Part shown: positions 7,015 through 17,890 of the stretch, in pieces
Numbering within the stretch: position 1 is the stretch's first letter
Layout of the letters: the number at the start of each line of letters is the position of its first letter
Origin: DATLXU01 sp035575515
Lineage (GTDB): Bacteria > Acidobacteriota > Blastocatellia > UBA7656
Length of the DNA: 49,985 nt
Assembly: GCA_035575515.1 (NCBI GenBank)
Contig: DATLXU010000025.1
Coordinates: 1-49,985, forward strand
Direction: 5' to 3'
Notes under the pieces: model-generated
Seen by the model: only the letters and a program-made list of their open reading frames with translations
What the model was told of the DNA's origin: nothing
The model's database searches: none
Position numbers and translations under genes: made by a program

Positions 7015-9243
7015 TTACCGCAACTGTATCTTGCGTATGCGGAAGTTCTCGTAATCGGCAACGTAAAGAATGCCACTCTGCCGATCTATCAACAACCCAC
7101 GCGGGCTGTTGAACCGGGCAGTAAGTCCCACCCCGTCCCGGAATCTAGGCGTGCCGTCTCCCGCAAGCGTGTTCACGTTACCCTGCGCGTCCACACGGCG
7201 AATATCGTGATTGTTCAACTCGCTGACGTAGAGCACTCCATCTGAATCGAGAGCAAGCCCGATGGGCGCATTGAACGTGGCGTCACTTGCCGGGCCGTCA
7301 TCAAGACCAACATCGCCGCTTCCCGCCACTGTCTCAACCCGACTGGTCAGCAGGTCTATTCTGCGAATGCGGTTGTTGGACGTGTCGGCAACGAAGAGAA
7401 ACCGCCCGTCGTCGGAGAGCGCGAGCGCCGTCGGCGTATTGAATCGCGCATTGTTTGCAATGCCATCGGCGAAGCCGGACACTCCGTTGCCCGCGACAGT
7501 TTCGACCACGCCGTTGCGAATGCGCCGGATGGCGTGGTTGAGCGCATCGGCAACATAAAGCGTTCCGTCGGGTGCAATCACAATGTCGTCAGGCAGGCGG
7601 AAGGACGATTCGAGTTGCTCGTCGCTTTTGAATCCTGCAAGCCCTATGCGATTGCTGTTTAATTTCTTCTGGCGGTCGCGGTCGGCTATCTCAACGAAAG
7701 TTCCCGCGAACGTATCAACGGTGATCTGGCCGCCCGCGCGGCGAATGCGGCGCACAACCGAGTTGCCGTTTTCGGTAACGTAAACCGTTCCATCCGCGCC
7801 AACCGCAACGCCGTTCGGGAAAGAGAATGCAGGCGCTTCGCCAGCAGGGTTGTTGGAGTCTTTATACCCGTCAAGGCCCGTGCCCGCGATGGTGCAGACT
7901 TCGCCTGTCTGTCGGTTGACCGTGCGGATGGCATGGTTCTGCTGATCGGTGAAATAGATCAGCCCGTCCGGCCCGAAAGCCATTCTTCTTGGCCGTCGCA
8001 GCAGCGCTTCATCCGCGCTCACGCACGTCTCAGCGTTGAACCCATCGCGATCCCTTCCGACGAGTGTGCTGACGGTCACGTCGGGCACGACTTCAAACGT
8101 CACAGGGTCTGTCGCATTTCCATCTTTATCTTTTACCTGAATCGTGTGCGTGCCCGGTGCGGAGAGCAGGTCGCCCGGAATGACAATAGTGAGCCGCCTG
8201 CGCGTCATAGCTCTGATCTTAGCGTCCTGTCCGTCGAGCAGGGCTGAGGCTTTGCTGAAGTTCGCACCGACAATGTCAATCGTGGCGCGGTTCTCTCCCA
8301 CGCGTATGCGATTTGGCGCGATGGCGAAAATGAATGGCGCATCGGTCGGAGCGACGGTCAGTATCTCGTCTTTCGATTGAATGCCGTCCTGCTCGACGCG
8401 AACAATCAACTGAGTCGCGGCAGAGCGGAGGCTGCCGGGAACTGTGGCCTCGAGCCGCGCTTCGCGCGGGTGAGTCGTCGGCAGCGGCTGGCCGTTTACG
8501 ACGATAACCGCATCATCTTTGAAGTTGCCGAACACCTTCAGCAGGAAATCTTCCGTGCCGATTTCTATCGTGTCTGGGTCAATCGAATCAATCTTGGGCG
8601 GGCGCGGAACGACGAAAAAGATTTCGGTATTAGAGTAGCCGCCGTCCTTATTACGAAGCGTGACAGGAACGCGCGCCGGATCGTTGGTGAACGTGTCGGG
8701 TACTTCGAACTGAAGTCTATCGCTCGATAATAAAGTCACGGGAACAGACTTGCGCCACACAAAGACTTTTGAGCTTTCCTTGAATCCTTCGCCGCGTATC
8801 TCAGGAAGAAACGTGAAGCCGGAGTCTTCCTGTACGGAGTTCTGCGGAAGCCTTATGATGACGTTCGGGTCTTGCTGCACGACCTCAAGCTCTATAGTCG
8901 CGCTAACCATTCCATCAGGATTAACTGCTTGAATTGTGTGCGTGCCTGCGGCTGCGACCAGCGACTCAGGGACTTCGGCAAGCAGCAGCTTCCCTTTTTT
9001 AGAGACTCTCGGTTGCGGCAGCGGCTGCCCGTCGAACAGCACGTTTGCGCCCGCTACGAAATTGCGACCTTCCAGTCGAATTGTGAATTGCGGAGCGCCT
9101 GCAGTTACGACCTCCGGGCCGATGTGTTTAAGCTCAGGCGCGGCCTCCTGCGCGTGAACCGTTATGCGCTTTGACAGGCCGGGCAAAATTGTCCACGACA
9201 AAGCCAGAGCCACTGCAATTAAATACGCGACCACTTTCTTCAT
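7015..9243 (-). CDS. Secreted protein with IPT/TIG domains and NHL repeats
   Basis: 742 residues with an N-terminal signal peptide (MKKVVAYLIAVALALSW, cleavage likely after VHAQ). The first half (about 38-410) has four immunoglobulin-like IPT/TIG units, each with the pattern GxNF...V.DGQPLP and ending TIQVxDxDG. The second half (about 420-742) is a beta-propeller of NHL repeats (RRPRRMAFGPDGLIYFTD, NRIRRID, GVLYVSELNNHDIRR). Such proteins are extracellular or periplasmic; binding partners are unknown and no catalytic motif is seen. Start supported by AAGGAGA 7 bases upstream of the ATG. Convergent with infA. Confidence 0.88.
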   Translation of the reverse strand: MKKVVAYLIAVALALSWTILPGLSKRITVHAQEAAPELKHIGPEVVTAGAPQFTIRLEGRNFVAGANVLFDGQPLPQPRVSKKGKLLLAEVPESLVAAAGTHTIQAVNPDGMVSATIELEVVQQDPNVIIRLPQNSVQEDSGFTFLPEIRGEGFKESSKVFVWRKSVPVTLLSSDRLQFEVPDTFTNDPARVPVTLRNKDGGYSNTEIFFVVPRPPKIDSIDPDTIEIGTEDFLLKVFGNFKDDAVIVVNGQPLPTTHPREARLEATVPGSLRSAATQLIVRVEQDGIQSKDEILTVAPTDAPFIFAIAPNRIRVGENRATIDIVGANFSKASALLDGQDAKIRAMTRRRLTIVIPGDLLSAPGTHTIQVKDKDGNATDPVTFEVVPDVTVSTLVGRDRDGFNAETCVSADEALLRRPRRMAFGPDGLIYFTDQQNHAIRTVNRQTGEVCTIAGTGLDGYKDSNNPAGEAPAFSFPNGVAVGADGTVYVTENGNSVVRRIRRAGGQITVDTFAGTFVEIADRDRQKKLNSNRIGLAGFKSDEQLESSFRLPDDIVIAPDGTLYVADALNHAIRRIRNGVVETVAGNGVSGFADGIANNARFNTPTALALSDDGRFLFVADTSNNRIRRIDLLTSRVETVAGSGDVGLDDGPASDATFNAPIGLALDSDGVLYVSELNNHDIRRVDAQGNVNTLAGDGTPRFRDGVGLTARFNSPRGLLIDRQSGILYVADYENFRIRKIQLR

Positions 9244-9644
9244 TCTTCAATCTCCTTACTGCTCCTGCGCAACCCGACCATGTCAGCAGATGACTACTTA
9301 TGCTAGGCTCACTCATCCATTGGTTGCGGGTTGCGCGTTGAACCCCGATCCCTTCTTGCTCGATAATCGCTCGCCATGCAATAGAAGGACTGCGAGGCGA
9401 AACCTTGCAATGATAAATCTGTTTAAGACGGAAGGCAGGACGTGACCCCCTCCATAATTTAATGCGCGCCCTGAGAGGTCAGACGCGACCAAAAATTATA
9501 GCCAGCCGCGCCTGCCTTTCACAAGCGCGATTATCGCGGCGGCAGGTTTTATATTTGGCGGCGCGTTGCTACAATGTGAGCCTCTCAGGTTCGCCGCAAT
9601 CTTGCGCGAGAAGATTAGAACTGAGCAAAGGGGAGGGAAGAGAA
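9244..9644. other. Divergent intergenic region before the P-loop gene
   Basis: 401 bases between the start of the IPT/NHL gene (minus) and the chosen TTG start at 9645 (plus). The reading frame of the downstream gene stays open back to 9462, but that extension is basic, serine/arginine-rich and unlike the family, so I treat it as non-coding. No RNA gene or clear promoter recognised. Confidence 0.45.
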
Positions 9645-10193
9645 TTGTTCAAAGTCGCGCTCGTCGGTACACACGGAGTGAACAAGACGACCATCGCTTA
9701 CGAGCTTGCTGGCGTAATGAAGCGCAAAGGCAAAACCGTAGAGCTGCTGACAGAGATTGCGCGCGAGTGTCCATTCCCGCTCAACGAGCGAGCCACGCGC
9801 GAAGCATATCAATGGATAATCGCGCGCCAGGTGCAGTTGGAGATCGAAAAATCGCCGCGCGCGGATATTTTAGTGTGCGACCGCTCGGTGCTGGATAACT
9901 TTGCCTACTACGTCCGCCGTTATGGTGAAACGGATAAAGGGTCACAAGCTCTCGGCGCGTACTGCCGCGCGTGGATGAGTACGTATGATCTGCTCGTGCG
10001 CTGCACGATCACTCACCGATTGGAAGCCGACGGATTCCGTTCAACCGATGAAGAATTTCAGCGCGATATTGACCGGCTGTGCGACCGTCTCTTTGAGAGC
10101 GAATATGATAAGAGCACGCGCCCGGCCTACGTGCGCGGCCCGCTCACGGCGAATGAGATCGCTGATAGGATACTTCTTCAAGCCGTCGTTTGA
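9645..10193 (+). CDS. P-loop NTPase, AAA_28/kinase-like
   Basis: 182 residues from TTG (9645), preceded by GGAGGG 7 bases upstream; the protein then begins MFKVALVGTHGVNKTT. The P-loop reads GxxxxNKT, with Asn where the family usually has Gly. ADILVCDRSVLDNFAYY looks like the Walker B/DRS segment of nucleoside-kinase-like proteins (NadR kinase domain, AAA_28). A nucleoside or cofactor kinase role is likely but the substrate cannot be named. The last helix (LTANEIADRILLQAV) is typical for the group. Convergent with mscL, 4 bases apart. Confidence 0.75.
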   Translation: MFKVALVGTHGVNKTTIAYELAGVMKRKGKTVELLTEIARECPFPLNERATREAYQWIIARQVQLEIEKSPRADILVCDRSVLDNFAYYVRRYGETDKGSQALGAYCRAWMSTYDLLVRCTITHRLEADGFRSTDEEFQRDIDRLCDRLFESEYDKSTRPAYVRGPLTANEIADRILLQAVV

Positions 10194-10197
10194 TTCA

Positions 10198-10635
10198 TCA
10201 CTGCGCGGCTGCGGTTTGCAGCTCGGACGTGCATTCGGGGCAGCGCGTGGCCTTGAGCGGAATCTTCGAGAAGCAATAGCCGCAATCTTTGGTCGCGGGC
10301 TTTTCCTGCTCGCGCCGCATGCGATTGATCGCCTTCACTATCAGGAATATCACGAAAGCGATAATTAGAAACTCGATTACGGTGTTCAGGAATGCGCCGT
10401 ACTTTATCACGGGGATGCCAAGAGCTTTCGCTTCCTCGACGGTGTTAGGGTTGCCTCGAAGCGGGATGAAGAAGGTTGAGAAATCCACTTTGCCGAGCAG
10501 CATTCCTATCGGCGGCATCACCACGTCGTTCACGAGCGAAGTGACTATCTTGCCGAACGCCGCGCCTATGATTACGCCGACCGCGAGATCAATTACGCTC
10601 CCTTTCGAAATGAACTCTTTGAACTCTTTGAGCAT
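10198..10635 (-). CDS. mscL: Large-conductance mechanosensitive channel MscL with C-terminal zinc ribbon
   Basis: 145 residues from the ATG at 10635 (GGAGGA 6 bases upstream; the GTG two codons earlier is less likely). First transmembrane helix with the hallmark SVIDLAVGVIIGAAFGKIV and the gate region, periplasmic loop (about 50-80), and second helix (TVIEFLIIAFVIFLIVKA). The pentameric pore in the inner membrane opens under hypo-osmotic shock. The tail differs from E. coli MscL: after RMRREQEK it carries CGYC and CPEC separated by 10 residues, a zinc-ribbon-like knuckle in the cytoplasm. Confidence 0.95.
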   Translation of the reverse strand: MLKEFKEFISKGSVIDLAVGVIIGAAFGKIVTSLVNDVVMPPIGMLLGKVDFSTFFIPLRGNPNTVEEAKALGIPVIKYGAFLNTVIEFLIIAFVIFLIVKAINRMRREQEKPATKDCGYCFSKIPLKATRCPECTSELQTAAAQ

Positions 10636-11079
10636 TCTCACTCCTCCTTTTTCTGGCCACCGAGTTAAAGCAAGAGCCGTTCGCGCGCAATCTCCGACTC
10701 TGCTGATCCAGGTGAGGGATTCTCTGACGGTATCGAAAGACGACTCTCAGACGCTGAGAATATTACACCACAGATGAACGCGGATAAACCCCAATCACGG
10801 ATGATTCTTAAATCTGAAATCTCAAATTCTTGTTCATCCGTGATCTTTGTCAGTGTTCATCTCTGATTTATTACGCGGGGATAGTTTTGGCTCGCGGCGC
10901 TTGCAAATGTCTTTTGGCGCAAGCCAACGGTTCTGCCATCTCGAAAGGCTTCATCAATTAATCATCCGCATCGAGAGACGTCTTGCCGCTTTCGCTCACA
11001 TCTTCGGCCCATCGAGTGAGCTTTTGACTACTGATGCAGCTTAACTTTTCAATGGCTCTCATGCTAGTTTTAACTCCGC
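10636..11079. other. Divergent intergenic region mscL / trpD
   Basis: 444 bases. Apart from the GATGAAC/CGGAT hairpin repeat at 10768-10866 I see no gene. The trpD side (10870-11079) has no clear -35/-10 pair and no recognisable trp leader peptide or attenuator. Confidence 0.45.
10768..10866. repeat. GATGAACxCGGAT-word hairpin element
   Basis: Left arm CCACAGATGAACGCGGATAA... with ATCACGGATGA, right arm (10831-10866) TGTTCATCCGTGATC... and GTGTTCATCTCTGA, which are near-complete inverses of each other. A related copy built from ACAGATGAACTCAGATG words lies at 45064-45160. Confidence 0.75.
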
Positions 11080-12138
11080 ATGACAATTACCGAAGCGATA
11101 AAAAAGACTGTGGACGGCTGCAATCTTTCCAGCGAGGAAGCCGAATCTGTCCTTGAGCAAATAATGACGGGCCAGTGTACGGATGCGCAGATAGCCGCGC
11201 TGCTTACGGCGTTTCGCATGAAAGGCGAGACGGTAGATGAGTTGGTCGGCTTCGCTCGCGTGATGCGGAGCAAAGCCGCTGCCGTGCGCCCTCGCTCGTT
11301 TGTCTCGGCGGCAATCGGCGGGACCGAGCGCGAGGCTTTGATTGACACCTGCGGCACAGGAGGCGACGTGAGCGGCAGCTTCAACATCTCGACCGCTACG
11401 GCCTTCGTCGTTGCGGGCTGCGGCGTTCGCGTTGCAAAGCACGGCAACCGATCCGTGTCGAGCCAGTGCGGAAGCGCCGACGTCGTAGAAGCCCTCGGCG
11501 TAAAGATCGAGCTTTCGCCTGAACGCATTGCCGCCTGCATAGACGAAGTCGGAATAGGCTTTCTTCACGCGCCGCTTCTGCACGAAGCGATGAAGTACGT
11601 CGCGATTGCCCGCCGCCAGATGGGCATCAGAACCATCTTCAATATGCTCGGCCCGCTGACGAATCCTGCGGGCGCAAACGCTCAGGTCATCGGAGTTTAT
11701 GCAGAGCATCTGACCGAATTGCTTGCCGAAGTGCTTGGCCGTTTGGGGACGACTCGCGCACTTGTGGTTCACGGAGGCGATGGGCTTGACGAGATAACGA
11801 TAACCGCTGAGAGCAAAGTTACTGAGTTGAGATCAGGCGAGCTTACAACATATACGGTTCGACCTGAAGACTTTGGACTCAATCGAGCGACGCTTGCAGA
11901 GATTCAAGGCGGCGACGCGCGCCGCAACAGCCAGATAATCCTCGAAGTACTCGGCGGCGAGCGAAGCCCGCGCCGCGACGTCGTATTGCTCAACGCCGCA
12001 GCCGCGCTCGTCGCAAGCGGGAAGGCTGTTGATTTGGCTGAAGGCGTGAAGATGGCGGCTCAGTCAATTGACACTGGCCGCGCTCATGCGAAGCTTGAGC
12101 GATTGATTGAATTCACTAATTCAGAAACCGCAGATTAA
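11080..12138 (+). CDS. trpD: Anthranilate phosphoribosyltransferase
   Basis: 352 residues, normal for TrpD. It transfers phosphoribosyl from PRPP to anthranilate, the second committed step of tryptophan synthesis. Seen: PRPP/Mg loop DTCGTGGDVSGSFNIST, anthranilate-contact KHGNRSVSSQCGSAD, GPLTNPA, and the Mg-binding DE pair in GDGLDEIT. It stands alone with no other trp gene in the window. Its stop codon overlaps the stop of the convergent phosphatase gene (shared TTAA, 12135-12138). Confidence 0.97.
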   Translation: MTITEAIKKTVDGCNLSSEEAESVLEQIMTGQCTDAQIAALLTAFRMKGETVDELVGFARVMRSKAAAVRPRSFVSAAIGGTEREALIDTCGTGGDVSGSFNISTATAFVVAGCGVRVAKHGNRSVSSQCGSADVVEALGVKIELSPERIAACIDEVGIGFLHAPLLHEAMKYVAIARRQMGIRTIFNMLGPLTNPAGANAQVIGVYAEHLTELLAEVLGRLGTTRALVVHGGDGLDEITITAESKVTELRSGELTTYTVRPEDFGLNRATLAEIQGGDARRNSQIILEVLGGERSPRRDVVLLNAAAALVASGKAVDLAEGVKMAAQSIDTGRAHAKLERLIEFTNSETAD

Positions 12139-12908
12139 CCTCCGAAAAGCAGCCATCGCTTTTTCTTCTTAGGTAATTCGGCTTGAGGCCGCACGGGAAT
12201 TTGTCTTCCTTCAACGACAGCCGCGGGATTATCATCTGCAATCGCGCGGGCATATTCTTCTCCGACGACTTCAGCAGCGGCTTTAACTCCTTCCGACATT
12301 CCGGGCAGGCGATTGCGCGTGTTGTGGCAGTCGCTCGCGATGAAATGAATCAACCCGTTTTCGAGCATCAAGCGCGCCGTTTGCTCGACCTTCTTTCCGA
12401 ACTGGCCGGTGATTGAGCCTGTGTCGAGTTGTCCGAGCGCGCCCATCTCGACCATTTCATAAAATCGCTCAGGCTCAGCCATCAGCAGATGATTGCGCTC
12501 AGGGTGCGCGATGATGGGGCGAACTCTCTGGCTCATCAATTCGAACAGCGCGCGGTCGCTGCCCAATGGCACAATCGCGTGCGGGAACTCAATGAGCGCG
12601 TAAGGCCCGTCGGCAATCGTCGGCGCGCTCTTCTCTGTGCAGATGTGTTTGATTAAATCGTGCGTGAAGCGAAGCTCGCAGCCGAGAACTACTCGCAACT
12701 CGCCGCCTAGTTGATTGTTCAGTTCATCAACCTTCTGCCTTAAGAAAGCCGGTTCGTGACTATCGTGCACGCCGTCGTGCGCGTGAGGCGTTGCAACCAT
12801 AACGCGCACTCCGTCGCGCGCCGAGATGCGGCACATCTCAAGCGATTCATCGAGGCTCCGCGCGCCGTCGTCTACTTCAGGAAGGATGTGAGAGTGAATG
12901 TCAATCAT
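12135..12908 (-). CDS. PHP-domain protein-tyrosine phosphatase of the CpsB/YwqE type
   Basis: 257 residues. PHP metal-site motifs appear in order: MIDIHSHILPEVDDGA, VATPHAH, the acidic GCELR, IIAHPERN and FIASDCHNTRNR, matching manganese-dependent tyrosine phosphatases CpsB/YwqE. These reset the bacterial tyrosine kinases that steer capsule or exopolysaccharide export. No kinase or polysaccharide gene is close by, so the target is unknown. A lysine-rich tail (PKKKKRWLLFGG) ends the protein. Tail-to-tail with trpD. Confidence 0.88.
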   Translation of the reverse strand: MIDIHSHILPEVDDGARSLDESLEMCRISARDGVRVMVATPHAHDGVHDSHEPAFLRQKVDELNNQLGGELRVVLGCELRFTHDLIKHICTEKSAPTIADGPYALIEFPHAIVPLGSDRALFELMSQRVRPIIAHPERNHLLMAEPERFYEMVEMGALGQLDTGSITGQFGKKVEQTARLMLENGLIHFIASDCHNTRNRLPGMSEGVKAAAEVVGEEYARAIADDNPAAVVEGRQIPVRPQAELPKKKKRWLLFGG

Positions 12909-13023
12909 TGGTCGAGAGTCACCGATTAGGTGATGAATAACATCGTCATTCCAAGCGCACGATTGATACTACGACAGAAAGCGGCTCTCGACAATAATTG
13001 AGCGGGCGCGATTGCAGGCTGCC

Positions 13024-13257
13024 TCAAGGCTCCGAGTCTGTGTCTTTCTCGGCGGAAGATGATTGTTTGACTGATGTATCTTTCATATCAGATTTCTGGT
13101 CAGGCTCGAAGCGGGATAAATCCTCGCGCTCGTCCTCGTGTCCTATTTGCAACTCAGCCGCCTGCTGGCTCTCAACCGTTTTGTTGGCATCAATCGGATT
13201 GTCAGTCGCGAGGTCGTCGCTTTTTCGCGCGTCGCGGTCGTCTCTGCGTTTTTCCAT
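13024..13257 (-). CDS. Small charged hypothetical protein downstream of sdhB
   Basis: 77 residues, almost wholly polar and rich in D, E, K, R, S and Q (MEKRRDDRDARKSDDLATDN), with no predicted fold and no hydrophobic segment, so probably disordered. A reasonable AAGGGGAA lies 5 bases before the ATG, and the gene follows sdhB by 34 bases on the same strand. No family recognised. It could be spurious, but the ribosome binding site and composition favour a real gene. Confidence 0.45.
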   Translation of the reverse strand: MEKRRDDRDARKSDDLATDNPIDANKTVESQQAAELQIGHEDEREDLSRFEPDQKSDMKDTSVKQSSSAEKDTDSEP

Positions 13258-13291
13258 CTCGGTTCCCCTTTCCCAATTGCACGTCCACGAC

Positions 13292-14038
13292 TCATTTGCT
13301 TCTCAGCAACGCTTTCAGGTAATCGCGGTTCATCCGCGAGATGAATTCCAAGCTGATCTCCTTCGGGCAGACGGCTTCGCACGATCCCAGCACTGTGCAG
13401 TTGCCGAAACCCTCTGCGTCCATAGCTTTCACCATATTCACAACGCGGCGATCTTTTTCAATCTGCCCCTGCGGCAATAGATTCAGATGAGAGACTTTGG
13501 CCGCTACGAACAGCATCGCCGAAGCGTTCTTGCACGCGGCGACGCACGCGCCGCAGCCTATGCATGCAGCCGCGTCCATCGCGCGTTCCTGAACTGGCTT
13601 CGGAATCGGAATGGCGTTCGCGTCGGGCGGCTCGCCCGTTGAAACTGAAATATACCCGCCTGCTGCGATGATGCGATCAAACGCGCTGCGGTCAACTACG
13701 AGGTCTTTGATAATCGGAAAAGGCTTTGCGCGCCAAGGCTCAATCGTGATGTGGTCGCCGTCGCGGAAGTGGCGCATGTGTAACTGACAGGTCGTAGTCG
13801 CCGCAAGCGGCCCGTGCGCCGTGTCGTTGATGACAAGCCCGCACATTCCGCAGATGCCTTCGCGACAGTCGCTGTCAAACGCTACGGGGTCTTCGCCCCG
13901 CTTCGTCAGATCCTGATTGAGCACGTCGAGCATTTCCAAAAATGACATATCGGGCGAAACGTCCGTCACGCGGTATTCGACAAACTGCCCTTCGGTTTGC
14001 GCGTTTCGCTGCCGCCATATTCGTAACGTTAGATTCAT
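13292..14038 (-). CDS. sdhB: Succinate dehydrogenase / fumarate reductase iron-sulfur subunit
   Basis: 248 residues from the ATG at 14038 (AGGAGC 8 bases upstream; an in-frame TTG two codons earlier is less likely). The [2Fe-2S] ferredoxin domain shows DSDCREGICGMCG and a fourth Cys in TTTCQLH. The C-terminal domain has CIGCGACVAACKN and GSCEAVCPKEI for the [4Fe-4S] and [3Fe-4S] clusters. It passes electrons from SdhA to the membrane haems and quinone. Last catalytic gene of the sdhC-sdhA-sdhB operon. Confidence 0.97.
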   Translation of the reverse strand: MNLTLRIWRQRNAQTEGQFVEYRVTDVSPDMSFLEMLDVLNQDLTKRGEDPVAFDSDCREGICGMCGLVINDTAHGPLAATTTCQLHMRHFRDGDHITIEPWRAKPFPIIKDLVVDRSAFDRIIAAGGYISVSTGEPPDANAIPIPKPVQERAMDAAACIGCGACVAACKNASAMLFVAAKVSHLNLLPQGQIEKDRRVVNMVKAMDAEGFGNCTVLGSCEAVCPKEISLEFISRMNRDYLKALLRSK

Positions 14039-14080
14039 TATCAATAGCTCCTAAAAAGCTGTTGGCTGGTTGCTGAAAGC

Positions 14081-16040
<1,960 letters not shown>

Positions 16041-16042
<2 letters not shown>

Positions 16043-16060
16043 CAGCGGTCAGCTTTCAGT
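16041..16060. repeat. Single copy of the CGGTCAGCTTTC repeat word between sdhC and sdhA
   Basis: ATCAGCGGTCAGCTTTCAG matches the arm words of the hairpin at 6942-6997 (there on both strands). Here a partial partner, ACGCTGACTGCTTTCA, follows at 16071-16086. It covers the upstream candidate start codon of sdhA. Confidence 0.5.
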
Positions 16061-16083
16061 TTTTGACTTCACGCTGACTGCTT

Positions 16084-16779
16084 TCATGCTCTCACCGCCC
16101 CCGCGAGGATGGCGATGGGAATTGAACAATTGCCAACGAAGATAATGACCGCAGCGATTCGCGCTGCGCGATGAATCGCGCGGAGGTTGCTCTTGTTTCG
16201 GATGCCGAGCGATTGAAACATGCTCGACACGCCGTGACTGAGGTGCAGGCACAGCAGCCCCATCGAGATGATGTAGAAGGCCGAGACCCAAGGGTTTGAA
16301 AACCCCTGCACCATCATCCCGTAAACATCATGCCTGAGCGGGTCCGCCGTGTTGGTCGAATCCTTCAGCGTAAGAAACTCAGGGTTGGTCACGCCGAACG
16401 TGAAGTGCATCAGGTGGTAGATGACGAAAGCGAAGATGACCAGCCCGCTTATAAACATTGTGCGCGATGCAAAGCTTGCAGCCGTAGGGCGACCTTTTTC
16501 ATAAGCGACGGGCCGCGCCTCGCGATTTTCCGCAACGAGCTGAATCGCCGTGACGATGTGCGCGATGACTAAGATCAAAAGTCCTATGCGCGCAGACCAC
16601 AGCAGCCCCGGCTTTGATTTCAGAAAGTGCGCATATGAGTTTATCGCGTCGCGCCCGGCAAAGATTTGAAGGTTTCCGGCCATGTGAGCAATCACGAAGA
16701 GAAAGAGCGCAAGCCCCGTGATAGCCATAATGTATTTCTTTCCGAGTGAGGAACGATACGCCCGAACGAGGATATTCAT
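16084..16779 (-). CDS. sdhC: Succinate dehydrogenase cytochrome b558 subunit (type B, diheme)
   Basis: 231 residues with five hydrophobic helices: IMAITGLALFLFVIAHMAGN, IGLLILVIAHIVTAI, MFISGLVIFAFVIYHLMHF, FYIISMGLLCLHLSHG and IAAVIIFVGNCSIPIAILAG. Histidines in helices I-IV (IAHM, IAHI, YHLMH, LHLSHG) suit two haems b, as in the single-subunit anchors of type B enzymes. It anchors SdhAB and moves electrons to menaquinone. First gene of the operon; no separate SdhD is expected or found. Confidence 0.94.
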   Translation of the reverse strand: MNILVRAYRSSLGKKYIMAITGLALFLFVIAHMAGNLQIFAGRDAINSYAHFLKSKPGLLWSARIGLLILVIAHIVTAIQLVAENREARPVAYEKGRPTAASFASRTMFISGLVIFAFVIYHLMHFTFGVTNPEFLTLKDSTNTADPLRHDVYGMMVQGFSNPWVSAFYIISMGLLCLHLSHGVSSMFQSLGIRNKSNLRAIHRAARIAAVIIFVGNCSIPIAILAGAVRA

Positions 16780-16993
16780 CGAAGACCCTTTAACTTTAGC
16801 GCGTGAGCTTGTGATACCTGTGCGGCTCGACCGCGCAAGATAGATTTCCGTTTATTCAAAATAGCAGCCACGCTTCGATATGTAAAATTCAAAAGAATAA
16901 TTTTGAGGATAAGCCGCGCTTCTCGCAACCTCTGAACGTCTATTGTCCCATCCTTTCGGAAACGTTGGGACTTCGAGAATCACTATTCCTTGC

Positions 16994-17890
16994 TCACGCG
17001 ATAAACCCTTGATAATCAGGAAAGCTCGACCGCATCGCGGGCAACCATCGCGGTCCCAGCACAAGCAGCGCGGTTGATAGAGCTTCGCAATCCGAAGATG
17101 AGGGTCCCGCGACAGCCCGCGCCACTCTAACAGGCTCTCCCGTTCGCGGATCGAGGACGTGACCATGGATGCGATCATCAATGCTGAAGCATTTGCCGTG
17201 CGCCGCCGAGACTGAAAGTCCCATATCTTTTAGCTCAATGCTCGCAGGATTTTCACCGTCATTGAATGTCGCGCTCAGAGCTATTTTCCATCCGCTCTCA
17301 AGGGGCGGAGAGCCGATTGCAAAAACTGAGCTTGTCCCTCCGTGCAGAAGCGCGCTCGTTATCCCGTTTTCTTTCAGAATGCCAATCGCGCGTTCGATGG
17401 CATAGCCGTTTCCGTACCCGCCAAGATCAATCTCAATGCCTCTTCGCTTGAAGCGCACCGTGAAATCTCCTTCGCGTAATTCTACGTTCTGCATCCCTAC
17501 TACGCGGCGCGCTGCGGCCAACTCGGAGGCTTGAGGAATGCGCGGCCTGCTGCCAGCAAAACCCCACGCGCGCATCAGAGGGCCGACAGTCACGTCAAAA
17601 GCTCCCCTCGTCTCTCTGTTCAATTCTGCGCAACGCGAAAGCAGATGAAACAATCTCGGCTCGACTTTCACCGGCAGCGCGGCAGCGCGATAGTTGATAC
17701 AGGTGATCTCGCTGTCTGCGCGGTAAAAACTCAACTGGGATTCAAGCCGCTCGATCTCTCGGAGCGCTTCCTCGCCAGCGGCCCTGAGCCGCACCGGATC
17801 ATCGCCATAAAGAAGAAGCTCGAAGCGCGTAGCCATCGCATCGAGCGAAAGGATTATCTGCGCGGGATCAGACATCTCAACATTTTCCAA
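16994..17890 (-). CDS. apbE: FAD:protein FMN transferase (ApbE family)
   Basis: 298 residues from TTG (17890); an ATG at 17875, one base after the stop of the truncated gene before it, is an equally good start. Visible: SLDAMATRFELLLYG, GAFDVTVGPLMRAWGF, DLGGYGNGYAIERAI and HVLDPRTGEPV. ApbE moves FMN from FAD onto a Thr of target flavoproteins outside or at the membrane. The usual DLGGIAKGYA Lys is Asn here, and the usual DALATALFVLG reads SSDCEALSTALLVLG. I see no signal peptide. Its substrate is not obvious from the neighbours. Confidence 0.88.
   Translation of the reverse strand: MENVEMSDPAQIILSLDAMATRFELLLYGDDPVRLRAAGEEALREIERLESQLSFYRADSEITCINYRAAALPVKVEPRLFHLLSRCAELNRETRGAFDVTVGPLMRAWGFAGSRPRIPQASELAAARRVVGMQNVELREGDFTVRFKRRGIEIDLGGYGNGYAIERAIGILKENGITSALLHGGTSSVFAIGSPPLESGWKIALSATFNDGENPASIELKDMGLSVSAAHGKCFSIDDRIHGHVLDPRTGEPVRVARAVAGPSSSDCEALSTALLVLGPRWLPAMRSSFPDYQGFIA

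Noticed and set aside
11059..11772. 237-codon minus-strand frame over trpD
   Set aside because: trpD is certain on the plus strand from its motifs; the reverse frame has no recognisable content.
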